Source: Fasciolopsis buskii (lineage: Eukaryota > Platyhelminthes > Trematoda > Plagiorchiida > Fasciolidae). From it: a DNA stretch of 64,000 nt. Under the pieces are notes generated by a model, which ran no database searches, was not told where the DNA came from, and saw only the letters and a list, made by a program, of their open reading frames with translations. Of this stretch, positions 1 through 13,300 are shown one piece after another (position 1 is the stretch's first letter; each line of letters opens with the position of its first letter). The stretch covers positions 3,524 to 67,523 of the forward strand of contig LUCM01007175.1 in NCBI GenBank assembly GCA_008360955.1. The letters are read 5' to 3'. The position numbers were made by a program, and so were the translations under genes.

Positions 1-1131
1 GGAGTAGTTCATTCCAGTTAAATTTCCACATCCATTAACCGTACGCCAACATGCCATGATTTTGGCTGCAACTTCACAACACCATCCACTCAGAACATAA
101 AAGGAGAACGAGAAATAGTGGAAAATCAACTGTGAAATCATAAACTGAGGGACTAAGCAGAACGGGGGAGATTTCGAGTGTCAGAATCCCACTAACTTGG
201 ACATTAAGCCATCTCATCTTTTGTCTCCAATCATCTCGTGGTGGGGTGTCGCGGATCTCAACTGGACTGTTTAAATAAACCTAAACAGGCCAATCCGCTG
301 ATTGATGTCTTCGGAATCTTTGCCATATCATCCACGTCAACCACCGAACAATTACCTGCCTCGGACGCACAACGACGCAGTCATCCTGTATACATGCGTA
401 AAACATGTCCCAACTACCGTAATGTATTTTACTTCAGTTCCTCTTCTGAAGACAACCTTAGGACCTAGTACCTTACGCTTAGCGTCTGGGTTACTGACAA
501 AATTCTCATAGTTTTCTGGCAACTTTACGAAGTAGATGGTGTTTAAACGATGACAATCTCCGCTCACTTTCCACCGCAACAATCCTGTTTTAAAGCCGTA
601 CAGCAGCGCCGAAACTTATTACCGCTACTATATGAACTCGATAAGCGGGCTTTGCAAATATCTCACGTTAATGCCTTGTGTTATGGCTAAACTGTGTTCG
701 TGTTGATGTATGGCCAATTAACCATCTCTTCACCCTATTTTTTATCACGTGCAATGCATGGGACGGTGTAAAGTACACTTGGTTGGTAGCGCCAACCGGT
801 CTTTTTCACTAAACCGCAGACGTCAGAATGCTGTCCGATTTGCGGGGATTTTGATGTCTAATGGCCGTAGGAGCCGTTCGATCGTTTCCGATGCTCAATG
901 CACATGGAGCAGTACAGTGGTTGCTCTGATGTTGCTGATATTTGACTTCTTTCTTCATCTAATATAGGTATTTATTGAAGCATCTTAGGTGTCCATTATC
1001 TGGGAATAACTTGTGCAATCCAGATTGCTTTTGTCCCGTGGTTACGGTTCTTTTTGTCCGCGAGAATTTTTGTGTATCTGAATTTCAACTGGATTATTTT
1101 TCTTTGGTCTTCGTTCAAATTTGGTTTTTAG
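1..1131 (+). other. Upstream DDX54 intron sequence
   Basis: No recognisable coding exon, repeat core or RNA gene was seen. The short ORFs here show no similarity that I recognise. It is presumed to be part of the intron before the motif III exon. Confidence 0.5.
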
Positions 1132-1315
1132 GTTGTTCGAACTAGGGTTTGCGGAACAACTGACCGAAACACTAAACCGTCTTCCTCATGATCGACAGAC
1201 ACTCATATTTTCTGCAACACTCCCAAGCAATCTGGTTGAATTTGCACGAGCTGGTTTATGCGATCCGGTATTGGTTCGTCTCGACGTGGATTCAAAGTTG
1301 AGCAAAAATCTGTCG
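1132..1315 (+). CDS. DDX54: DDX54 exon: end of RecA-like domain 1, motif III
   Basis: Starts after a T-rich tract ending in TTTTTAG, with one base completing an Arg codon split from the previous exon. It encodes [10 protein letters not shown], then TLIFSATLP (motif III, SAT) and [19 protein letters not shown]. It ends in phase 0 before GTTCGT, a weak donor. The choice is supported because joining to the next exon gives exactly the spacing seen in human DDX54. It is the first exon recognised in the window. Confidence 0.9.
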
Positions 1316-4300
1316 GTTCGTTGTCCAGTTGTTCCTGTCTATCATGCTTTGTTTTCTTCCAGTTGAATCTTTGACTTACCATCCTTTTTGGTAATTAATA
1401 CAGTCGAATTATACATGGTCCACTGCAGTGGAATTTCCTCCCATAAGCCAAATGACGCTGTGAATGACAGGTCCTAACAGTACCCGACCTTATTCTTGGT
1501 TTAGTCGATTGTAGATATCCCTCCCCACGAACAGTTCCCTTCGCGTCTCGATCAGTATTCTTTTTATTTCCTCTGATGTCAGTTTTTATCTGGTTATTGT
1601 ATCGTGTCAAAAGTCAGATGCTGCAAACTATGGAGAATAAGGAAAAATCACTTAAGTTATCGGTCGAGATGAGGACAGGCAAAGGAAAGCTTGTAAGTAC
1701 AATTGCTTTCCTGTTCGCAACACTTAGTCGACCCATCAAATAGTTTCAGTCATCTGGCAGACTGATTTCGTGAATCGTAACTTACTCTATTTGGGCGGAC
1801 TAACTGTTTAATTTTGTGTCATGTTCCTATCTTGTTGCGCTCCGGTCACTCCTACTCATCTTTGGAGAACAGCGGACACAGGGCGAGTTTGTCTATGGTT
1901 TTATTTGACAAGTTCCAGCAAAATAACCACTAAAATTTATCGCTCCTGGCAGAGGCTCTGTTTGGTAGTAGATGGTAATTTGCTATCGCCCGGCTCGTCT
2001 TCACACCTGACCTACTGTGACCTTATGCGATTCTATGCCACTCCGCGTTTCAGGACCAAGATTGCTGGTCCCCAAGCCATGTAGTGGGCCTCAGAGCCTA
2101 CAAAGCATGCCCCTGTCACTACACTCGTGGTAAGTACATGTAATAGAAAAAAGCTGACTCCATATCCACCAGATTACGGTACGAAAATTGAGAGGAATCC
2201 TAGCAGTTCATCTCCAACTTCGAAATAGTTGCAACCAGTGAGAGCAGACAAAACTGAAACAAGCAAACACGGACGCCTCGATCTGTTAATGTTTATTTGT
2301 GTAGAACCCTCAGATTGTACTAAATATAGCAACCGAAACTGAAACCCACTCTTAGAGCGATTAATGCACTAACTCGTCTACAAACGCCAGATATTAAGTC
2401 ACCTGATAAGCGAATCAGAAAACGAGATTCGGTCGCATAAGGGGTCTATGCGTGATCCAGTACAGGGGATATCTTATGCATGCTTTGGCTACCCAGCATA
2501 CATTTATCTTGCTGCTGTATTATTTCTGGTTAAAAAAATCTTGTCTCGCCTGAGATAAGGCTTGAGCTTCAATGAAACTGATTGTATTGTGTTTGTACTT
2601 AAGAGTTTCGCCGGATTCACCTACTTTATATTACTGTTGTCGTCAGGTCTGCCTCCTGAACTACACTTATACCTAGCGTATGGCACCGACGTCTAACCGG
2701 AGAGAGGAAAATCAAAAACGTCGAAGGTTACTTCTTGGAAGTAATTGGGTTGTGGTCTGATAAACGATATGATGGGACTTTTGATCAACACGGGAGTGTT
2801 CGATGCATCTGAGAAGAAATTTTTGGCCTGCGATGTAAGACCGGGAACGGTGAACGTATACTTTTATCCATTACGAGTGTGCACCCAGCCGTAAGAGCAT
2901 CAAGACCGCAGCAACGACAAGGTTGCTCGTGAATAGCCGCTTTCTTAGAAAGTAATCATTCTACATCTCCCCGTGTGATCTGAACGTTTTACGTCTTACT
3001 ATATCATCTTTTTTATGGTGTTTTATTTACTGTCTCGGCATAGGACTGAGTGAAGCGAACCAGTGGTCCGACTGTGACTTCGCCTACCGTTATGGGGAAG
3101 TTGGTACTGTTTTTGTTGTCGGTATTGTTTCTCACATGGATGATGAATGAACAAAATTTCTCTGGAGGACACGGCCGATTTCACAATTATTGCCGCTCGT
3201 CAAGTACTCTCCCGTTCAATCATCCCCATACTTGTGCCCTCCTTTGATTCGTCATTAGAATCACCGATAATCGCCGGGGGATTCTTACATTGATTCATCA
3301 TTCACTTACGCACCCAACGATTCTGGTGAAGCTCTGGTGCTAAGTTCATATTGTCTTTGATTTCAGTTAATGCAGACTGCTTTTCTGATCAAAAACTACA
3401 GAACGATGATTTTTATGAGCACAGCACATGGAGGAAACGCTCCAAAATTGAAGCCAGTGACCCAAAAATGCTTAGAAAATTGAGTTTACTAAAGTAACTT
3501 GAATGCGCCCTGTTAAGTAACGTAACTACAATTTTTACATATTAATTTGTATTTGTATGTAATATTTAATTATCCGAATGTTCAGTTGACGGAATCTAAT
3601 GTGATTTGAGGGGGTCCACTGTATATACATCTATATTTAGGTGTATATATATATGCATATTATGCTTGTCGGAAATGTTCGTCACTTGGGGGTTTTCCAT
3701 CACCGATGTCTACGTAGTATCGTCAAGAGTGTATGGAGTGACTGGGTGAGTAATGTAGAGGTGAGGAATCTAATACTAGGTACCAATTCTGAGAATACCT
3801 TATTTCAGCTTATGACACTTAGTAGACTACGCTGGTTGAGTCACGTGTTGCGTATGACAAACATTAGTCTATCATACAGTGGTCTATTTTGCGTTCCTCC
3901 TACTTGGTGGAAGACGCCACTTGAAGGTCAGGAAATGACGTGGGAGCGTGGAATGAGAAAATCTATAGCGAAGTTGGATAAACTAGGCATCTTACTTGTT
4001 CGTGGTTTGTGTTCGAAGGAACCGTAAACTAGCTGGCTGGAGACACCGAAGAATATATATATAGCCTAATCCACATAGCTGTAGGATGATCTGAGGGTCA
4101 GGAAATCCGATGAGAATCGGTGACTGATTACTCAGTTCACACACCCTTCGGATGCGGCTAGAGATCCTGGATGCTCAATACTCACCACTGGCACAAGGCC
4201 GACGAGCATACAGCTGTATGCTTCGTACGCCGCCTGTGGCTGAGTTAGAATCTGGCTTTAATATTTCTCCTCTACTGTCTACCAGGGGTTATTCAACCCA

Positions 4301-7300
4301 GTTGAGGGCTCTGGGCATTCATCTCCGTCAGTGCAATTTAGTGGGAAAACCGGCCACGAGAAAGGAGTGCGTAGGACTTCTTCAGCAGATGTCGTTTGAG
4401 ACGTAGAGCATTTCATGAGGCGTTCAGGACGGTCAGCCTAACTGGAGCCTGAGATACCCACCTCCTACCGTGCTGTGGTATTCGGATATATGGATGCTGC
4501 ATGATGAATCGCCAAATTAAGTTTATTCAAATAGACGCGGTTTACCTTTGTTTTAAGAGTTGGAACACTCAGCTGTCTAGGGTTTTTTTTCCGCCACCGT
4601 GTTCTGTTTTACAGTTGGTCCACATCAGTTGCTTGCCGGAGCAGAAGGAATCCGTTCTGTTGCATCTTTTGAAACGGATTATCAATGTGAAACAACAAGT
4701 GGTTATTTTTTTTGCCACAAAACATCACGTGGAATTTTTCCAGATGGTAAGTAAATCATTTCCAGTGTTTGAAAATTTCATGATTATCATCTCATTATGT
4801 TGATTGCGGTTTCCCATGCTGACTGTAAACAACTGGGAGAATGATGTTTAGGCAACAAGGACGGGGGAACTAAAATCGGTAATCACAAGCTGAGTTTGAA
4901 CGTCTCATTTGACGACCATTCTGATGATGGATGAAAGCAAATTGCTTGTTGCCACCGTCAGTTTCTTGAAACATTTGTCGTTCAGCACTTCACATCCAGA
5001 AGTGTGAAGTATTGATATTTTTCATACTGTGGTTAACGGCTTTGGCTATAGAGTCCCTTATCCCAATCTGTACATTATGTGGTGAATAGTACAAAATCGT
5101 ATCAGTTTGTTTTTGTAAATGCTGTTGCGTATTCAGTCCTAACAGAAGTGGTACCACTGAAGTTTTTCGCAAACAACTGATCTGTCGTCTAAGACACAGT
5201 TCTTCAGAACAACTAATCACGCGATGCACTTAGATTGCTTGTTTGGCGGTGTCCTCTGCAAAACACGTGGGAAATAACGATTTCGCGATCTCACTCATGT
5301 TATCCGCTGTTCACTGCTATTCTCTTCCAACCGGTGTACGCAAACAGTCGCACTGGAATCCGTTCGTACGATAAACTATCACTTGAGAAGTGGCATTCTG
5401 CATGATTGCCTTCTTTCATTTTCCTAAACTTCGTAGTCAAAATGTTTAAGGACATTGCCCTATCCTCATGTGAGAATAGTGGCATTGATGTTTTCTCCGA
5501 CTGAAAACCGTATGATTTAGAATGTGCGGACGGTATTATGCGATTGAGTGAAGACCTAAGTAAGTTGCGATTTTCCCCGATTGTCTGAACAACAGTGTAG
5601 ATATGTTTGGGATGCCTTCTGCCTCTTTAAAATGTAAATTGCTGTTCCAGGACTAGATTTGTTCGAGGTCTGTTCTTTTTCTCGCAGGAGAACAACTGGG
5701 TGAGATAGGATTGATCTAGTTACCAGGGCAGTCGTATCACGTCTGGTGGTCGTATATCGGATGGACGTATATAATAACTTGATTACCAATTTGAGACATC
5801 TCTGGTGTCTGCTTGACATTCGGCTTTCGGTCAAAAGTCGAGTTTGCGCAGGGGCAATAAGGTCGGTATTGCTGTTCGACCGAGAGTGTAGCTGTTCGAA
5901 AACGTTTGTTGTTTGAATACCATTGTCTTCGCAGTATTGGTAGAGTATGATGAAAGTATTTTTTGACTCAGATTTAGACTGAAAGTCTTGGGTTCTCGAG
6001 CCCAACCTTTAGAGGACGCACTGAATATAAGTTAAGGTGATTGTGACATGTTTTGCGCATATCAACTCCAGCATACACCCATGTTCCTCCACACGATGGT
6101 TGGAGATCTTAGGTGATGTGGCCCACTGTCTCAGTCAGTGGCGTCTTGCACTTGTACAATTCTTCACCTTCATTTCTTCGGGTTGATTTCTCACTGTTTT
6201 TGATTTTTTTTCTATTTTGGCGAGACGATGTTGTGACGTAGTAACCAAAACTGGAACACATTGGTTTATGGTTGTAAAAACTAGACTAAACTGATTTTTA
6301 TTTTTGCTTTCAACCGGCTGTGGTCTGACGGATGTAGCATCTGTCACCCGTAAAATGCCAGAGGTTTGAATCCAAGATCCGTCGGTCATTTCGATGGTAG
6401 ATGACAATTTTATTTCGCTGAGGTCGCCAGCACGCCTGACCCATTGAGACTTTATGCAATTCTATACCACCTCAAGTTTCGAGGTCACGGATACAAGTTC
6501 TGCCCTCCTCTCGTGTAGTAAACCCTAGCGCCATGAGATATGTACCTGTCAATACACTCGTACGTAAAGCATAGTGCAAAAGAAAGGCTCAAACACGGCA
6601 TCTCGCTCTACCCTATTCATTTACCAGTGAATCGCAAATAGTAATGACTGATCTTATTAATGACACCTGTCGAGTACATGCGTGAATAATATTCATGCAT
6701 CTTATTCTATTTTTTCTTTGCTCATTTTCTACTAGTGTAAATCACAATATGTCTGCATATTTTATTTATTTTGTTCTTCGCATCTCTGTTAATTCATCCT
6801 AATGGTAATTGACTCTGTCGAATTACCACCCCCCTCCCAGCGGGGTCTGAGACTCCCAAGGGTGATAACCTCACGGATCCTTCACATAACCCTCTTTTCC
6901 ACCCAAACACTTCATAGCCAAATAGGCGGTTAGCTCGTTTAGTGTAGGAGTTAATAATCTTTCTGTTGTTTTTCTAATTGCTACAGATTTTACGGTCTAC
7001 GATTGCCCATAGGGGCAGCAAACTGGCGTTCTCCAAGATTCAGCAGTTGAGGACTTTTTCATTTCGCTTTTTTGGCTTTAGTTGCCCATGATCTTTTCGT
7101 TCAAATTTTTCAAAATTTCATTTGATGTCCGATAATTCAAATAAACTTGAAAATTCGGATTTAATACCACGTACCATCATCTTCGAAACAATTCAGTTTC
7201 TCACAGAGACCGGGATACAATGCTCTTCCATACATTCTGGTTTGGATGTGATGGCCAGAACTGAGGCTATCAAACAGTTCAGCGCCGGTCGTATCCGTGT

Positions 7301-10300
7301 GCTTTTGGTCACGGATGTTGCGGCTCGTGGTGTGGATATTCCGCTCTTGGACAATGTAATCAACTACCACTTTCCTCCACAGCCGAAATTGTTTCTTCAT
7401 CGTGTTGGTACGTCTTCACTCCATTGCTTAATTGACAATTGCCATTTACACAAAAGTAAACCTGTTGTCCGATAACAATGAAACCGTGGATCATGATGGG
7501 TAATCAGCGATGTGGAGGTAGGGAAAAGTTCGCGTATTTGGGGTGAATTTTCCACGGTGTTCCCGTGCGTTTCTTCTTTCGCCCTCACTGTCATGTCTGG
7601 TCATAGTCCTGATGTCATTTAATCTACCCACAGATTTGTGCATCTATGTATATATGACCGACAAGGGCATCTGTATGCTGCAATGTGCGAATGCTACCGG
7701 GAATTAGCGCACAATTTTCCAGGAGATAAGCTTTTCGACGGTTACTAAAGCGATACCGAGATGAACGCAGATTATTCAAACAACTTCTCAAAGCATAAAT
7801 CAACAAGCAACATAAGGAAGTTAGTAACTAGACAATGTGGACACGAACAAAGTTGTTTGCTATGGTTAGTCGGTTCCAAAGATTATATCTTGAAAACGAT
7901 TGCTTCATTCTTTTTTTAGATTATAAAAACAGTGCTAAATTGAAGAAACGGGTGCACAGGGAATGTGGTCCTTGTTTCTGTATGTCTTTGTACTACTCCT
8001 CACCCGCGCATTCCGAGACAGGAAAATGGTCCCGTGACTTTTATTGGTTCCTTCTGCTTGGACTTTACTTTCTTACTCCTTTACAACCAGGTGCTCTGCA
8101 TATAATATAGAATTCCTTGAAGTACGGTGGCGATTTCAAGTTACTGTGATCTTCTGTACTTATGAACTTCATAATCATTAGCCCTTCGTACACAAGCCAA
8201 GGTGAGATCATATGTTCACGAAACACCGAAATTTGAAGGTCACAGACAATATCTAGTCAAGCTCAGAGTGCAACCCGTGTTTGAGGGTCGCGATTACCAA
8301 CCCAACCCTAGTTAAAACTTCTCTGTAGGGTAAATATTGAGCATCAATGAGAATGGTATTTCCGTCCGTTATGTGAAATGCCTTTTGGCATACGCTTTTA
8401 CGTTAACAAGTTCACTGAACCTTCAGGTCTGACTTCCGTTCATGAACATATGTAGTTCTGTTTCGATGTCAATTAATTGTCCATTTCATTCGATATTCTT
8501 TTGTTAATATTTTGCCAGTTGTTTGAAACTACTGCATAACCTAATTGCATATCTTTTCATTGACTTTGTGTTCAGTTGCTGATCTGCTAATCTGACAGTT
8601 TCGACCAGTTTTCGATTGACTTTTCTCTGATTACTACTCAACAAATAGATTGCTTCGCCACTTCTCGACTTCTTTGTGAACAAATTGAGGCCTGTAAGAA
8701 TTATGTTTCGTTGGAATGGGAATGTACTATTTCAAGAGGGTCACGGGATCCCATGGATTTTATTACGGATCCTTGCATGATACATCTATGTTACCATGTC
8801 AATAATTCGAGTTAATCCAAATTGAGTCGGTCACTGAGTCACATGTATGAGTGTATTTACTGTTTGGCGTATTTCTGTGTGACAAAACGTCACCAGGTAA
8901 CCGGCGGCGCGTACAGTCCCACCGCTGTTAGCAGATGCAGACGAAAAAGTCATGGTCTCAGTCTTACCGCTGACGGTGTTGGGTAGTTAAATTTTAACAA
9001 GACTCACTGGATTTGAGCTAAGCTGGCCTGGGATCAACTCAACTTTGTCGAACACACATTCTACACGTCTCAGAAGCAACTGAATCAAACCACACACAAA
9101 CCCACGGCTGTTTCAAGATCAGGATACTACTGCTTCAGCGCGATCAAGTGTCAACAAACCCACAGTAATTCATTCTTTTTAAACAAGAATGTAGGCGGAG
9201 GATAATAGGCAGATCCCCAGTTCAGCCAGGCACGCACAGTCGCAATCGTAGTCCATTTTGCTTTCTGATCTCATGGTTGTGCTTGGATCACGTATGCACC
9301 TACAAACTGACTAGCGCAAGCAGGATGAACATTAAGGTCTGAGCTCTGGACTTTGTGGACCTGGCCCACTGGTCAGTGAGCGCTTGAGGTATCACGTGAT
9401 GATATGCTGTTCGTCATTCACATATGGGATGAAACGTCAGAAGACTAAGAGATGATGGTAATCCAAAGGTAGGCAGTAGTGCACTTGACTGAGCCAATAC
9501 GTGAACCCTTAAGTCAAATCTGACAAAGGAATATGGATCGTTTGAGGTTGTCACAAGAGTGACAGTTCGCCCATAAAAAACCTGCACTGATTTCTCGTGG
9601 ATCATATTGGGGAAAAATCGATCTATTTCCCGCAAAAGCCGCCTAACGGGCGACCAGAGTGAGCGACTTGGTCTCTGTATGGATGCTTGCAGTGGAACAG
9701 TTCGTCGTAGACCGATCCGGCTAACTGAACCCCATGGGTGGCTCAGATGTTAATCAGATTTGCAAATCGTTTGATGTCTGTGTTCGGATCGACCAGAAGG
9801 CTCCCTAATCCAGTGAATATCGATCCGAAATCATTTTTCTAAGTCAGGAAATCGGCAGTGCTGAATGCAGAGTGATCTTCGGTCGACAAAAGGCGGTTAA
9901 CAACATACATGGATCAGAATGAGTATTGGGAAGCAGTGGAGCTTTATCACGGCGAATAGGCTTATCTTATCCCATTTTAAAGCCTGCTCAAGTGTTATAT
10001 TCGCACTAGGACTAGTAAGCTAATCGAGTATCACACTGAATATGACACAAGAATACAAAATTATAGTGGTGCCCAAAAAATACTAATTAGTTTAGACGCA
10101 TTTTGGGAGTGATTCTGTGGTTACTCAACATTCAGTCATCATCACAGGGCCAAATTACGGCAATGGTTAACTTACGCACAAAAGCGAGTCAGCAGATCGA
10201 AATATAGTTGAATGTTTTATGATTGATGATATTTCGGTAGAGCTATGAACTTAAAATGCATTGTTCAAAAGCAATATTGACCCGGAAACATGACCGGTTT

Positions 10301-13300
10301 CGCGGTTTTTACCAATCATAAAGGATTCATGCTCAGTGCTCTCCTGTCCATTCATCTATGTAGTTTTACACTTCGTACTTTGTTTAGCACTGAAGCCTCA
10401 TTCGAATCATCAGAAGATTGTATGGCTAATGACTTCATTTTAATGTCAACCGAGATGGTCTGTCCGTGCGTTCTTCCATGGGTTAAGATGAGATTGTAGC
10501 GCAATTTCTGGTTTGCCAGTTTCTTGTATCAAGTTATACGTTTGTTTCGTGCAGTGACAATGATTCCAGATACATTATTTGTTATCTCATGGACTACCTT
10601 CTAACTAAGCTTTGTAACTCTGGTCTTCTATCCGATGTACAATTGACTGTCTTTATCATTCATTCGTGAAATCGCGAACAGGGCGCGTGGCACGTGCTGG
10701 TCGATCCGGAACTGCGTACTCCCTAATCGATCCGGACGAGTTGCCTTACTTGTTTGACGTATTCGTGTTCTTGGGTAAAAATCTCCAGTTCACGTTTCCT
10801 GCTGAGTCTCAGTCGGCAAACGATTCCCTCGGTCGACCACCACGCACATTAACGAGCACCGCAGGCAATGTGGCTCAACAATTGATCTCAAGAAACGCAA
10901 ATTTGGTAAGTATTCGTCTCTTCCTTTTGTCCTCTTGTCCGAATAACTAACTTATGTGCGCGTTTACCAGTTTACTATTCAATGGAGTTCAATTTTCTAA
11001 GTAAACTGGTTGGGTTTGTCATAATCTGAATTGGCCGCAACAGTTGCCGCAGTACAATAAGGATCAATTTGGAAACCCGCTCTATTCAAAAAGGACTTCA
11101 TTAAATAAAAAATTCCCCCTTCGAGTTAACGTACTTTATGAGCCTCGAGAAATTAGTCCGAATGTGGCCGATAGTTGCTAAATTAAGCAGACGAATGAAT
11201 GCTGAATGATAAGCACGTTTAACCGTGTTTGATGAATCCAGTTTGCTCCCATCGGAGCTCCAAACTGTCGTCCTTAAATGAATTGGACCATCGTTTCCTA
11301 AAACAATTCAGGCGTGCAGGGGATTTTCAGCTTTTGTATCTGGACTCGAATCCGTGCGTAAATTGCTGTTACAAGACTGGATGACGATAGTACCAAACTT
11401 GGACCTCGATGATGAGGAACTAACGATGTTTGATCGTTTCAGTTACTTCAGCAGCCGCGTGATGAAATATGGTAGCACGGCAGTGAAGGTGAACACGTAT
11501 TTATCCAAGGCTCGAGCGGCATACGCAGGACTGAAGCACTTGTGGTACTGGCCTGATATCTCACTTAAACTGAAAGGTCGTGTGTACTGTGCCGCAGTGC
11601 GCTCAGTTCTGTTGTATGATTGTGGGATATGGAGTATGCGTGTCGGAGGTGTCTGTCACTTGGAGGTTTTCGACCATCGAGATCTACGTAGAATGGCTAG
11701 GATTGGAGGGAGTGACCGGGTGAGTAATGTAGAGGTGAGGAATCTAATACTAGGTACCAATTCTGAGAATACCTTATTTCAGCTTATGACACTTAGTAGA
11801 CTACGCTGGTTGAGTCACGTGTTGCCTATGGCGAACATTCGTCTATTTTGCGTTCCTCCTACTTGGTGGAAGACGCCACTTGAAGGTCAGGAAATGACGT
11901 GGGAGCATGGAATGCGAAAATCTATAGCGAAGTTGGATAAAGTAGGCATCTCACTTCTCCGTGGTTTTTGTCCGAAAGGCACGTGAACTAACCGGTTTGA
12001 GACACCGAAGGATATTGCAGTGCACCGTGAACAATGGCGATCGTGTTGTCATTTTCTGTCTACTCAGAATGATTAAGAACGTGAGTTCGAATAGTTCGAC
12101 TGTGTTCCACGTGTGACATTCCTTTCTTTTCTCTGTACAAGACCACCCCTTGCCTAACTGGCATATTCTTTTTATACAGACAACTCTGGGGCAAAGGTGG
12201 CGGTCAGTGGAGCTTGCCTTGTTTAGCGCGGAACGATGATAATGATGATAAATCCGCCCACGATTACTCACCAATGTACAAACTTATGGTTGTCTTAGAT
12301 AACTACTATGCATACCGATACATCGCCGATTCTGAGCGAAGCCGTTTGACCTGCCTATTTAATTACGGCACTTGCGGCGGGCCTCTGATATTCAGACCCA
12401 ATTGATTCACCGGTTTCCCCAATCGGTGCTAGGACCATCAAAATCCATTTTAACTCTTTGACCAGGTCCGTGAGACAAGTCATCCACAGCCCCGACGTTG
12501 CTAGGGCCTATCCGCTACTCAAAGCGGCATTCGTAACCCCTTATCGTTTAGCGACGCCTCAAGCACCTTTTGATGGCTGCGGCTGAATCGTCCAACTGCA
12601 AGTACTTGGCGTGTCTTCATTGCTATCTGTAGTCACGCTTCCAAGTCTAACGGGATAAACCCATCGTATCAATAAGTCTCGAAGAGGTGACGCAGCGGCC
12701 AAGCTATGGCTTAACGTAGAAGGCTGAAATTAACTTCGGTTGTGGTATCGGTTGGTGCTTCTCGCTTTCGAGGTTTGGGTCAAAGTGATGAGGATTGCTG
12801 TGGATTGAAGATGCTGAAAGACATGGGCTCAGAATCAAAGTCAGTACCGCAAATGTTGCACGGTCTGTCAGCAGAAATCGTGCTCTGTAAAAAATACCAA
12901 CAAAACGAAAACCGCGAAATGCGTATAGTGAAGACACCAAAAAATAAACAAAATTTGTTTTCTCGAAGTCCCTTAATTACATCTCCTGTATTACACAGAC
13001 AATTGACTAATCTCTTAATAAACAGTATTTTGTTTTTTCCGGTTTCTCGTTACCTTGTTTTACATCAGTCAAATGGCGAATGGTCGATTTCAATATATGC
13101 TGTGTTTGGATTGGTCTTTGGTTGGCCAGTCACTTGTTCTTGGGCATGCATTTGAAGGAACGTGTCAGCATCTGATAAATCGATTCCCAGCGCCGTGGTT
13201 GTTCTGCTCTGAGAGCTGGCCCAAACCACGAAGGCGGGCAGCACCAACCGATACCAAAACCGAAATCAATTTCAACCTTCTACGTTAAGCCATAGCTTGA

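Noticed and set aside
11354..11986. 210-residue ORF as a host gene
   Set aside because: It is the tail of an RTE-type LINE; near copies occur at 3675-4030, 36100-36700 and 63757-64000.
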